Notes: a model not told the origin generated them from the letters alone. A DNA stretch of 18,984 nt from Gonium pectorale (GCA_001584585.1 LSYV01000008.1:1809834-1828817); one strand, 5' to 3'. Positions 1-10,119 are shown, counted from the stretch's first letter. Numbers and translations are program-made.

Positions 1-1103
1 TACGCCGTAGCGCAAGCCTCGACTCGGCCGAGTCGCGGTGCAACTGCACGTCGTCAGAGAGCGTGGCTTCGCACCGCGTGCCAAGCCGCAGGGCCAGCAA
101 TTGTATCGGAACCGCCCCAACCGTAGGTGTGCTGCTGCCGCGCCCGCCCTGCGCGTCCACACTCCGGTTACCCAGTGTCACTGATGCGGTGTTGCCGGTA
201 ATTGCACATGGCAAGGCCGCGCCTCTGGTTGGGCATCGGAATGTGGCCCCTTACAAACCTCACTGTTTTACAGCTGTGTGGCGGCCGGGCGTTTGGGCGG
301 GCTGCGCCATGTTCTTTTCTGTGGTAAGGTTACAGGCGGAGAGGCGGCGCGGACATTATCCTCCCGTGACGAGAACCACCAAAACCCTGCCCTAACTACA
401 GCGCACCACGGCAGCCTAAACCAAACACCAACGGCGCACACACGAAGAGTAGGACCCTTGCACCAAAAGACCACACGATATGGAGCGTGTCCTGCAGTGG
501 CTGCACTGCAGTCGCGCCTTCCGTGGAGTTAATGCTGCCATCCTGCGGACTGCCGAATACGAGGTGGTCGACGGGCCGCCGGGCCCTGGGCAGGTGCAGG
601 TCCAGCGGCTGGATGGTCGCCCGGGCATGTACGAGCACCTGCCAGGCAGCAATGGGGTCAATGCCTGCCTCCGTGTTGGGGCCGCCGGTGGAGCCCCACT
701 CAAGCGGTTGCCCCACCAGGGCTCGCTGTCCTATGGAACGCGACGGCTGCGGGTCTACAAACCACGACCCGACCCAACGCCCGAGGAACGCTGGCGTGTT
801 GCGGCGGCCTAAATGGCCCCCACCGTCACGGCCCCTGCAGTGCTGGCTGGCGAGTGCTTGGCTGCGCCTCCTGCTGCGCCCCCCCCCCCCCCACACCGTG
901 CACCGCCCTCTCCCGAGGCTCCTATGTGCGGGCCGTTAGCGGCTTGGGGCCCTGGCGGGTCCAGTCCTCCGGGCCCCTGGGCATAGCTGTCGTCGTGGGG
1001 CGGAACGGGGCCCGGACCCGGCATCGTGTGTCACGCCTACAGCCCTGGGACGAGGCTGTCGAGCCGCCTATCTGGGCGCTTCAAAGGCCGCCGCAGTGCG
1101 GCC
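1..1103. other. No intact gene; probable transposon debris
   Basis: I see no complete gene here. Short open frames exist on both strands, the longest being 110 codons on the plus strand (480-812) and 166 codons on the minus strand (896-396), but none has recognisable domains and they overlap each other. The plus frame at 480-700 contains a stretch reading EVVDGPPGPGQVQVQRLDG, which vaguely resembles the tail of retroelement polyproteins seen in volvocine algae; this is an impression only. A poly-C run lies at about 880-892. Given the broken PHD finger just downstream, decayed mobile-element sequence is the best guess. Confidence 0.3.
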
Positions 1104-1234
1104 TGCGAGCGCTGTGGCATGCGGCAGTCCAGCGGAGCACGGCCGATGCTTCGTTGCGACGCCCGCAACACGGGCTGGCACGCCGACTGCCTGGGCCCGT
1201 CAGCGCCTCCTGGGAGTGGGTATGCGCCTGCTGC
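1104..1234 (+). pseudogene. Broken PHD zinc finger, likely retroelement relic
   Basis: The plus strand encodes CERCG, then PMLRCDARNTGWHADCLGP, then PPG in one frame. The finger is completed only after a one-base shift near 1214-1217, by WVCACC in another frame. The order C-x2-C, MLxCD, GWHxxCL, W-x-C-x2-C is that of a PHD finger. The CDxCNTGWH variant is, as far as I recall, common in volvocine retroelement proteins. Two lesions are visible: the cysteine normally following CD-x is arginine (CDAR), removing a zinc ligand, and the reading frame is lost before the last cysteine pair. Flanking frames are short and give no RT, integrase or transposase motif that I can defend. I therefore call a degenerate transposable-element fragment rather than a host chromatin gene. 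Confidence 0.55.
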
Positions 1235-2280
1235 GTACCATTCGTCGACGCCTCCGTCACCACGCCGCCACCACCCCGCTCAACGGTGAAGATGGCGGCT
1301 GGGACGGCGGGCACCCCACATGCGCCTGCATGTGAAGAGCCCGATCCCACCCCTACAGCTGCGGGAATGGATGAGGCGGGTCGTCCCCCGTCACAGGGGC
1401 GGCCCGGGCGCTGGCGGTGGCTCGGTCGCCCACCCCACGGGCCGGTATTGGTACCTGAGCCTGGCAGGCATCACCACCTCCGTGCTCCGCACCGCCAGTC
1501 CAGGCCCCGACAACCGTGATGCCATCAGGCAAGGTAGCCGCCTCCATTGCGGCGCCAGCAGCCCTAACCGCGCGTTCAGCCCCTCACACCTCCACCACAG
1601 AGGTCGTGAGTGAGCGATGGCAGGTGGCCCTGGACGCGCGATTGGAGGGCCTTCCCGCATGGACATTGACCCGCTGCAAGGCCGGCCGGCGGAGGCACCC
1701 ACGGCGGCCCCGGCACCCAAGCACTCTGCCGCAGGCCGAGGCAGTGCCCAGGGTTGCGGTCTGGGTTCCTGGTGAGTGGGGCCGGACGTCAAGGAGCAGC
1801 GCCGGCGCCTCGCCAGGCGCCCAGCAGCATGGTGGTCTCCAGCAGCAGCGACATGGACAGTGACGACTACGGTGTCATCATGGGCTCCCGCGGCTATCGC
1901 CGCTTGGCAGCGGCTGCACGGTGGCCTCCCGACCCTCCCGGGCCTCGCCGCCATCCGGTGGAAGCTCTGGCGCAACAGGCACAGTGGGAGCCCGTCCAGT
2001 TTGCTCGTGGCAGGCTGTGTGGGACCTTGTGCTCGCCTACCTGCGCGCGGATCAACAGCATTGGCGGGACATGGCGGTGGAGACCAGCCAGTGCCCTTGG
2101 TGCATTGGTGGAGGCGGCTATGGGGTTTCAGAAGGCCGTTGATTTATATTCAGTCCATACCGCTCTCTGAGCGTATGTTCTGAATGTGGAATTTCTGAAC
2201 GCGGACCATGGGTTCTTGTCGACCAAGACGAGGAACTCCCACGTCGCATTTTTCGTGTTCCGTACGACTGTCCTGTCCTA
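1235..2280. other. Gene-poor stretch, possible continuation of element relic
   Basis: Only short, overlapping open frames are present. One frame around 2010-2140 reads VWDLVLAYLRADQQHW, resembling the acidic/aromatic segments found beside PHD fingers in algal retroelements, but this is weak. Another around 1440-1530 reads YWYLSLAGITTSVLRTA. No intact domain, no terminal repeats and no target-site duplication could be identified by eye. Confidence 0.25.
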
Positions 2281-2296
2281 CATCAAACAAACATTA

Positions 2297-2390
2297 CCTC
2301 CCATTATGCCCCGAGTAGCCTGGCCATTTATTTACCTATCCTACTACACCTCCTATTACCGAGTAGCCTGGCCATTTCATTACCCCTCCT
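2297..2390 (+). repeat. 48-bp tandem repeat, two copies
   Basis: The 18-base core CGAGTAGCCTGGCCATTT occurs identically at 2312-2329 and 2360-2377, a spacing of 48 bases, with similar flanking sequence (CCTCC, ATTA, ATTTACC-like) on both sides. The copies lie beyond the likely 3' end of the LHCBM transcript. A related sequence (GCCTGGCC followed by TATTTACCCA) occurs at about 18368-18389, so this may be a member of a dispersed AT-richer repeat family. Confidence 0.6.
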
Positions 2391-2553
2391 GTACGTGCAA
2401 TGTGCAGAAGGGACAGTCGGGATAAGGCGGGCTGAGACAGAAAACAGGTCACAGCCGCATGAGATTACATTGGCAATGCCAGATTGATCTCATCCTGTTA
2501 TTCCAACCAAACAAAACCAACGAAATTAAAAAAACCGACATCAAACGACCAGT

Positions 2554-2558
2554 TTACA
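2554..2558 (-). terminator. Putative polyadenylation signal TGTAA (LHCBM)
   Basis: TGTAA on the minus strand, about 228 nt after the LHCBM stop codon. TGTAA is the main polyadenylation signal of chlorophycean green algae. A second TGTAA on the same strand lies at 2469-2465. Confidence 0.5.
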
Positions 2559-2785
2559 CGGACCGCCTGGCCAATACTGTCGGCTATTGGGAGGCGCCCT
2601 TAAACAGCAGCCGCCGACTGAACGGCGCAAGGAAGGTTATATACATGAAGCTCTCAGCTCACGCTGCCCAGCCTTAAACTCACGCAGCAACTGCGCCGCG
2701 CATAGCGCTCCTCTCACTCCAGACCGCGAAACTCACTGAGCACAACATGTGAAGCCAAGTCCGCAAACGTGCGCGGGGCACACAT

Positions 2786-4101
2786 TTACGCCGAGGGGGT
2801 GAACTTGGTGGCGTAGGCGAACGCGTTCACGGTCGAGGGGCTGGCCAGGTGGTCGTTCAGGTTGGCAATGGGGCCCTTGCCGGTCACGATGGCCTGGACG
2901 AAGAAGCCGAACATCGAGAACATGGCCAGGCGGCCGTTCTTAATCTCCTTCACCTTCAGCTCGGCGAAGGTGTCGGGGTCGTCAGCCAGGCCGAGGGGGT
3001 CGAAGGCGCCACCGGGGTGCAGGGGGTCCAGGCCCTCGCCCAGGGGGCCACCGTTGGCGCGGTAGGCCTCAGCCAGGCCCATCACAACCACCTGGGCGCG
3101 ACAGAGGAGAGAAGGAGGTCAGCCAGGCAGCCAGAGGCAGGGCAGATCACATGTTTGCAGCCAACGCAGATCATCCCCAGCCAGCCCACCAGAACGGCTG
3201 CAGTCGCCTGTAGTACGCATCCCAAGCACCCGCACCCGCCCCACTGCCACCCCACACAGCGAGTAACCCCGCGCCCACCTGGAAGGCCAGGGTGGCGATG
3301 ATGGACTGGGCGTGCACCAGGTTCTCGTTGCCGAGGTAGTTCAGGCCGCCATCAGCGAAGATCTGGGCGCCGGCCTTGAACCAGACCGACTCGCCGAACG
3401 GCACACCGGCGTAGTTGGCCAGCAGCTCGGGGGTCACGCAGCCCAGGGCGCCGAGCATAGCCCAGCGGGCGTGGATCAGCTCCAGCTCGCGGTAGCGCTT
3501 GAAGGTCTCCGGATCGGCCGACAGGCCGGCGGTGTCCCAGCCGTAGTCGCCGGGGAACTCGCCGGTCAGGTAGGGGGGCACATCGCCCTCCGAGAAGGGG
3601 CCTGCAGGAACCAGAAGAGAAGGGCAGGTGGTCAGATACCAGCGGCAGTGCTAGGTGCACAGCCAGTCCGTACGTACAGCGCAATCATGTTCATGCACCT
3701 ACATGGTTTGTCGAGGCAACAGCGCGCAAGAACGACTGAACCCCGCGGCAATGCCAGAACCCTTTCAGCTCTCAACTCACCCAGGAACTTCGGCCGGTCG
3801 GGGCCGTACCACTCGATGGCAGCGCGGGGCACCACGCGGGCAGCCTGCGGGAATCGGGCGCCGGGGGCAGGTCAGGATGGGTGCGCGACAAACTCCGAAA
3901 GCGCCGAGCACCGCAGCTGCGCCCTTGTTAAAGAACGACAAGGAGCAAGTGACAAGAGCCGAAGCTACGCATGGCAAAGAGGCCCGGGATCTCGGGAAAT
4001 ACCGATGTGCGCGATCAGTCGCTTGCGGCATGCCGACTCACCCGGCTCGAGACGGTGGGGCGCACCGAGCTGCGGACAGCGGACTTGGCGATAGCGGCCA
4101 T
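2786..4101 (-). CDS. LHCBM: Major light-harvesting chlorophyll a/b protein (LHCBM type)
   Basis: Nuclear-encoded LHCII antenna protein: it binds chlorophyll a/b and xanthophylls in the thylakoid membrane and feeds photosystem II (PSI after state transitions). Exons (minus strand): 4101-4042, 3844-3781, 3601-3279, 3091-2786; introns of 197, 179 and 187 nt are all GT-AG, and the product is 250 residues, normal for the family. It begins [15 protein letters not shown], a typical algal transit peptide. The trimerisation motif WYGPDR is at 32-37, and [13 protein letters not shown] follows. Helix B carries [12 protein letters not shown] with ligands E82, H85 and R87; helix C has Q149 and E157; helix A has [11 protein letters not shown] with E198, N201 and R203, then Q215; H230 is also kept. 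All expected chlorophyll ligands are therefore present, and the ending is KFTPSA. The LHCBM family has many near-identical members; the N-terminus recalls the C. reinhardtii LHCBM2/7 type, but I do not assign a number. Confidence 0.96.
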
Positions 4102-4162
4102 CTTTGCAAGAGAGAGGTATGGACACAGCTGACGGACTGTGTGACGAAGGCGGTCCGCGAAA

Positions 4163-4172
4163 GCCTTTTATT
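4163..4172 (-). promoter_or_regulatory. TATA box of the LHCBM gene
   Basis: The minus strand reads AATAAAAGGC about 62-71 nt upstream of the ATG. Initiation about 30 nt downstream would give a 5' leader of roughly 35-40 nt, usual for strongly expressed algal LHC genes. The transcription start itself is inferred. Confidence 0.6.
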
Positions 4173-4199
4173 GCCCTGCTGCGATTCTGTCCCATAGGG

Positions 4200-5090
4200 C
4201 CCCCGCTCGGCCAGGTACGATCAATCGCGCCTCTCGGGCGTGCCCCTCGCAAAGAAGATTGACCCTCTTAAGCGTGAGATCAATGTAAAGTAGGCGGGCT
4301 ACATGCTGCCCGGCACGTGCGCTATGCTTGCGCTGCAAGGTTCCCTGGCCTCGCAGCTATCTTGCGTTACTGGACAAATTCATAAAGACTGCGGCGATGC
4401 TTGTAATGCGTTGCATGGGCAAGGCGCGGCCCGCTGCTGGTTCTCCGATCCCGGCTGTGCATTGCACGCTGGCCACGTCGATTACCTACCGGTGTCGCTT
4501 CGTCCCAGACGTGCATGGTAACACTGAACGCCATCTTGTGTGCTGCTGCGCGAGCTGGGCCCAGTGGCAAGGCCGACTTGGGCGGGCGGGAAGCGCGACG
4601 GTCGGGGAATGGTCGTTTGGGGCGAATGACAGGCACGCTTATGCCACTGCAGTGATCATCGAAGCTTCGTCCGGCACGGTTGACGCCGCCCCCAGGGTGG
4701 CGGCACCTGCTCGATCGCGTTCGCATGGCACGCGCGGCCACCCGCCCCGATGCTCACTCGCTTTCCCACAGCGATGCAAGTTTCGATATGTGTTACAGGG
4801 CATTAACCTACTCGTCGCTCAAAGGCCTAAGGGCGGGCCTCCGCATTGTTGGACAGCACGGGCTGGCTGGGACATCTGTCTTCATGTGCAATTAAATAGC
4901 CGCCCCTTCGTTCGTAGAGTCAGCGCACAGCGGATGTCGCCATAACAAACAGGTTGCCGGAGAGGCTGAGCGCTGCCACCACCTCTCGGTTGCGCCCAGC
5001 CGGGGTGTCGCTGGCCGCTGGCACTGCAGCCGACGCGAGGCCCAGCCACTTAGAGTCGCCTCGGAACGACAAGCCTGCAGTTACACAGAG
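4200..5090. other. Intergenic region between LHCBM promoter and next gene's 3' end
   Basis: This lies upstream of the LHCBM promoter and downstream of the beta-propeller gene, both on the minus strand. Open frames of 70-205 codons on both strands overlap each other and show no domain, so I treat them as chance frames in GC-rich DNA. Light-response elements for LHCBM may lie here, but I could not pick out a specific site. Confidence 0.5.
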
Positions 5091-5095
5091 AGCTT
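5091..5095 (-). terminator. Putative polyadenylation signal TGTAA (beta-propeller gene)
   Basis: TGTAA on the minus strand, about 235 nt after the stop codon of the beta-propeller gene, the same distance as in its neighbours. Confidence 0.5.
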
Positions 5096-5329
5096 TAGTC
5101 TAGGTTCCGCTTCGGCCAAGGGAAGCGTTGATATGGCACATCAACAGCAAGCATACAACGACACACTTCATGATTGTTGGAGGAGGTCACATGCCTGCTT
5201 TTCGCTGATGTCGCGCGACCCTCCCGTCAAGCCGCCATCAAGCGTTTACCGTGCAAGCGACAGACGCGTTGAAGGCCGCAAAAGATTCTCCCCTCCGCTA
5301 CGCCTTCATTTCCTCCATCCCCGCCACCT

Positions 5330-8300
5330 TTATCGTCCAACCGCCCAACCTGCACGGCTGCTGGCCTCGGGCCCGTCGTCTGCGGCCGCTACAGCTGCCT
5401 CCGTCTGCCCCTGCTGCAGCTCTCGGATGAGCTGCTGCGGCCCCACCGCGCGGCCGTGCCCGCCGCTGCTGCTGTTCATGTTGCCCGTCGAGCTGCCGCA
5501 GCTGCCGTCCCACCGGCCCGCCGCGCACTCGTAGTCCAGACCAGCCACGTACACGAAGCCGGGCGCGACGGCCGAGGGCAGCAGGTGCGTGGCCGGGTAC
5601 TTGACGCAGCCAGGCCACTTGGCAACTACGTGCCACCTGCAGAGGCGCGCAGTTGGGCTGTACTTGGAGCAGGTCGGGGGCAATCCAGGGAACACGGACA
5701 GGACATACGCTGCGGTGCACATTCACGTACCATGGGCCCGTCTGCTCGACTCCTCGCCCGCCCATGCCCTGTCTTCGGCGCCCTACTGGAAATGTCGCAC
5801 CTTCGGGTGTGTATGACCGTAGAGGTGGCCTTCCCTTCTGTGTTTTACTTTCCGTCGCATGCTAGTCGCGCTACCGTACAGAGGACCCACAGGGTTTGAT
5901 TCTGTCCTGCAGAGCCCCCCTTACTCGCCTAGCAGAGACGGCTCCCTGCCCAGTCCTCACTTGCGTGGCTCCAGCACCACCACCGAGCGCTCCGCACCGG
6001 TGGCCGCCAGCATGCCGCTGCCGGCGCAGCCCCCTCCTCCGCTGCCCCCTCCCGCTCCATGCGGCCCTGGCGGCGGGCAGGCCAGCCAGGCAAGAGCGTA
6101 CAGCGGGAAGCCGCCCGCGCTGACGTTGAGCCGCTGCACACAGCCGCCGCGCTCGCCCTGCCGTACGTCCCACAGCGTCACCTGCGGAGGCGGGAGCGGC
6201 CGGGGGGCGGGGTTGCTGACTCGTGCACATGCAAGCGGCGCAGCGACCACGGTCAGCAGGATCACACCCCTTGGACCGCGCTTGGCCCTCCCACCAGGTG
6301 TTGGACGGTGGCGTCACTGCTGGGCCGCAGCGTGGCCAACTGGCGATGTAGTTACATGGCGTCCGCCAGACCCTTGACCCCGTCCTTGACCATGATACTA
6401 CAACAGACGGCTATATGACTGCAAGAGGACTGGCTACCCGGCTCGCTAACGGGGGCTTCAGTCACTTCGTCGCCGCTGGGCGGCCGCCCACCTGGTGCTC
6501 CTCCGCAACGGACAGCAGGCCGCTACTAGCGTCCGCGCAGCCTCCGTAGGGGCCGCCGGCAGGAAGGTAGGTAAGGGCGCTGGGGCCCTGCGGGAGGGCG
6601 ACAGCCACCAAAATGCAACGGGACAGGACGGGGCGGGCCGTCGGCGCGGGACAGGGCGGCAACGCCTGCCAAAGTCGTTGCTAGCTCAGCGCATCAGCGC
6701 TATCCAAGCACACACAATCTGCCCAATCCTTGAGCGGGGCAACGCGCTGCCTGATTCCCCCTGGCCCCCCTGCCTGCCGTCGGCAAGATCAGCTTCTTCT
6801 TTCATCTACGACTCCATTGACGTTGCTTGGTCGTGCTGTTGCACCATGCCGGCCGGTCTCGCTCGCCCGCCATGTGATGCTCACACCCGCATCCCCAAAC
6901 CCTTTACCTGCATCGTGTGCAACGTCCGCACCAACGCCCCGTCCCGGAAGACCGCCACGTCCCGCATCCGCTGCCGCGCGACCGCAACTTCCAGGTCCGG
7001 CGGAGACGCACCGCCGGCCCCCATGGACGCTGGTGCAGCGGTGCCGCCGGTAGCCCCCGGCAAGGAGCGGACGGCGAGGCCCGCCCAGCCGCATTCCCTG
7101 TGGGCATGGCGCTGGCAGAGCTGACACAAGACACTAATAACGCGGGACATGGATACTGCCCTTGCCCTCCAGAGTGATGTTCAGTGCCTGACGGCTCCGG
7201 CTTGGCCATTGCAGACATCGGGGAACCGGGTCCTTCTAAGGGCCTCCAGCATCGTCAACGTAATGTACGAAACCGGCCCTCACCCTCGTGCCGTGGCGTC
7301 CAGGCACAGGAGGTGCCGCTCCCCGACCGTGTCTTCCTCGCTGCCAGATCCCGAGATACCGGTCGTCACAAGCAGTTGTGCTCTGCCCACCGCGTCCACC
7401 GCAGCCAGCACGCGGCTTCCGCCTGAAGCCATGGGCAAGAGCCCAAGCATGGCACCGCATATTCCTGACATTAGGATCTAGATGATCGTTGCAGGGACCA
7501 GGCGAGAAGGTACGATGCTGCACAACGCCCTGCGTTGCTGACCAGGCGATACTGCCCAGGGGTGTCAGCTCGGCCACCGGCGCTCGTGAGCCTGCGCTGC
7601 GACCACGAATGAACGCGGAATCCGGCCTGCTCAGAGAGGCACTCACGCCCTCACACAACGCGCCGCAGTGCACAGGTTCACACGAAACCCTACCGGTGAC
7701 GTACCGTGTGTGGCCGAGTACAGGCCCTGCACCTCGGCGCCCATGGTCAGCAATTCCACTTGGCGGATGTGACTGGCCTGAGGGCAAAGGTGGAGAAGGG
7801 ACAAGTGCAGCGCACGCCAGTTGGTGGCCCCGCACGCCCAACGGACGCGGAACGCATAATTCGAGTGAAGGGTATAAGTCCGTCGAGCCCCAACATGATC
7901 CTGTCCATTGGAACTGCGCCGCTAGTATCCCCGCGGTAGGGGGCAGTCTGCGAACAGTCATTAACGGCTCCCGTACGGTGCGCTCAAATTGTCTCTTCCG
8001 AGAAGCAGCCGATCGGGACTAGGGATATCCGATGGTATGCCCAACAAGGTTGCGGTCTGCGTCGCTGTGTTGGCTGAGCCCTCACTCGCGGGCACCAGGG
8101 CCTGACGTGACCTAAGGCCTCCCGAAGGCACTCTCAAACCTCTCCAGGTCTAACCTGACCGTTGCGCGGCACCAGCACGCCCTCCTTGCCCAGGTCCACA
8201 GCAGCAGCGCCCTCGCTTGGGCACGCCGACGTAGATGCCGCCAGGTCTAGGCCCAAAGACAACTGCATAGGTGGCACCGTAAGGGAAGGCAGAACGCCCA

Positions 8301-8900
8301 CGAAGCATGACCGGGAGAGCGCGGAGGGGGGAGGCGCACAGGGTTCTGTGACTGAACGCCGACGCTATGAAGCACCCCATGTGAAAGCTAACAGAGGGCA
8401 CATGGGACGTCCCGTCCTAGACGCAAGTAATCAGCGCCGCCCCGCGCCCTGCCCTGCAGCCGCCCCGCGCGGTGATGATGATATGGACGTGCGCAACAAG
8501 TACGCGACATGCACCATTCCTCCCCGCCATCTGTCAGCTGCCCTGGCTTTCCCTCCACCTTGCACTAAGGCTTACCTCGTACACAAGGTTGGCGGTGGCC
8601 GTGTACGCCGTGCAACACCCGGCTTGCACCTAAGGGGAGCACGGAGAGGAGCATACAGTGGCAGAAACGACCGATCTTCATGATAGCTGAGGGCCCCTTC
8701 GTCCGTGACGGCGCTCGCGCATCGACATTTCGCCGCACCTCAATTGCGACACGATTGGCCTGAATGGATCCCGGCGAGAAGTTGTGGGGAAGTTGAATGT
8801 TATATTTGTATAGAGCATCGGCCCGCAGTTCGGGCCCAACGAGTGCCGGCGTCGCTTTTGCGCGCTTGGGCGGGCGTTCTCCCTTTGGCTGCTCCGTCAT
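5330..8900 (-). CDS. WD40-like beta-propeller protein of unknown function
   Basis: Ten exons (minus): 8900-8739, 8629-8576, 8262-8155, 7777-7705, 7591-7514, 7464-7284, 7097-6908, 6587-6492, 6181-5961, 5636-5330. All junctions are GT-AG, phases agree throughout, and the product is 489 residues. The N-terminus MTEQPKGERPPKRAKA has a nuclear-localisation-like PPKRAK. Degenerate propeller strands follow: QVELLTMGAEVQGLYSA, PLGSIAWSATQ, RMRDVAVFRDGALVRTL, then LLSVAEEHQVTLWDVRQG (WD at 318-319), FPLYALAW and LAATGAERSVVVLEPRK. The last blade reads FVYVAGLDYECAAGRW, before a low-complexity tail (about 406-489) with a short glutamine-rich segment. Only one blade has a canonical WD pair, so this is a divergent propeller, probably a scaffold. 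I do not recognise an orthologue. The 49-nt intron 7513-7465 is unusually short and is the weakest junction. The ATG chosen is the first in frame and yields a basic, proline-containing start. Confidence 0.72.
5785..5834 (+). repeat. Dispersed repeat copy A (within intron 9 of propeller gene)
   Basis: The segment around CCTTCGGGTGTGTATGACC (5800-5818), followed by GTAGAGGTGGCCTTCCC, matches a segment near 18396-18455 (CCTTCGGGTGTGCATGAC, then TAGTAGAGGCGGGCTCCC). The two share an ACTG-A-A-GTCG lead-in. They are diverged copies of one short interspersed sequence; the family is not identified. Confidence 0.45.
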
Positions 8901-9096
8901 GATTACACCTTTCTCCTGCAAAAGCAAATGCCTTTGCACCTTGCAGCCCACTTGATGCTGACAACCGTCAAATGCCGTACATTTCTGCGCGTCTTCAGAA
9001 ACACACCACCGCAACCCCAACGCACGCACCGTACCGCTGCCAAACCACGTTAAACGCACACATAAATACATCTCCTGTCACATTCATTACGCACGA

Positions 9097-9101
9097 TTAC
9101 A
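9097..9101 (-). terminator. Putative polyadenylation signal TGTAA (TMEM107 homologue)
   Basis: TGTAA on the minus strand, about 216 nt after the TMEM107 stop and about 200 nt before the ATG of the next minus-strand gene, so the two transcription units are packed closely. The sequence 8901-9096 must hold the promoter of the propeller gene; no clear TATA box is visible. Confidence 0.5.
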
Positions 9102-9316
9102 CGTGCCGATCCCCCGCATAAGTACTCGGGCTGTGAGTCTCTCACCTTCCGCGCCGTGCCCCCATGCAAAGTGCATTCCTTGGGAGCTTTTGTGACCCCT
9201 CCATAGCACATCTGTGCTCAGTCTCTTTTCCGTAACCCCTCAGATGCACCGTGTGCACCCATCAACACTCAGACAATTATACCGGTGCCACCTTCACCTG
9301 GCACGAACCAAACTTC

Positions 9317-10119
9317 TTAATATTTCAAGAAGCTGAACCGCGTCACAAACACCAGCATGAGAAGCTCCAGCACCGTGGGAGCGATGTTGAATATTGCGAA
9401 GAAAGCGGCGAAGGCCTCGTAGCTCCAGTTCTGTGAATGGTGAACAGCAGAGGGTGGACACTCAGCAGCAGCCCCGTACCCGCTTCACTCCATACATGCA
9501 CTACAAACTACATGGAGGTATACTGAACCGAAATAACGCAAAAGGGACTCACGTCCGAGTAGAGAAGCGCCACCAAGACAGTCCCGGCGAAGTGGGCTAG
9601 GATGTTCAGCGCCATGGCCGTCGGGAAGAACATGGATATCCCCAGAAAGAGACCGATGTACTCCACTCCGAAGCAGGCGATGGCCCCATAGCATATGCCT
9701 TGCACCCTGCCGATAATGAAGGGTTGGTTAGTCAGCACTTCAGGTATAAATCGAATCTCAAGAAAAAACAGGGAGGATGCGGGCAGCGTGTCTGGCGGTG
9801 TGTTTCGAAGGCACCCTATCCCATTCCTCTCTCACACCCACCTGCCTATCACCGACCCCCGAGTCCTACACCCACCCCCTCTTTCGGTCGCTAAATAGCT
9901 TGAGATCCGCTCTGTTCGTCGTTGTCGCCGGGTCAATTTGGTACATTTGGCTCACGACAGCCTCAACATCGAATAGCACTGTCAGGACCGCCACGAGGTG
10001 CGCCGTCTTGCACAGGAAGCGTGCTGGTAGCGTCACCTACGCGTCAGGCAATCAACTTGGCATGTTTTGTGACCAGCTGTCTTGGCCCCGCGCACCTCCT
10101 CAGGTCGAAAGCGAACCAT
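9317..10119 (-). CDS. TMEM107: TMEM107-like ciliary transition-zone membrane protein
   Basis: TMEM107 belongs to the MKS module of the ciliary transition zone and helps gate membrane proteins into cilia. Exons (minus): 10119-10096, 10036-9876, 9706-9553, 9430-9317; introns of 59, 169 and 122 nt, all GT-AG with matching phase. The product is 150 residues (human about 140). It has four hydrophobic segments at about 13-31, 66-86, 92-112 and 118-144, both termini being short. Segment 1 carries LPARFLCKTAHLVAVLTVLF, like the human PSRFLTLLAHLVVVITLFW. Segment 2 carries ACFGVEYIGLFLGISMFF, like FAVELAGFLSGVSMF. The third has LNILAHFAGTVLVALLYSD, and the fourth FNIAPTVLELLMLVFVTRF. The match extends over the whole length in order, which is why I name it. 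The 8-codon first exon (MVRFRPEE) is the least certain part; the remainder is firm. It shares a divergent upstream region with the PP1 regulator gene. Confidence 0.85.

Noticed and set aside
3312..4094. 260-codon plus-strand frame
   Set aside because: It is antisense to LHCBM exons and introns and has no recognisable domain.
5955..5965. AAG|TAC acceptor upstream of the last propeller exon, paired with a donor after a full AAG codon
   Set aside because: The actual sequence is CGCAAGTGAGG, so the donor splits the codon as AA|GTGAGG, and the normal CTGCAG|G acceptor at 5637 completes lysine in phase.
8150..8401. Apparent frameshift in the propeller gene, where the frame reading GPRPGGIYVGVP seems to break near 8220
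   Set aside because: Starting the exon at 8262 after TATGCAG gives a different frame that stays open to the donor at 8154 and fits both neighbours' phase, so no frameshift is needed.
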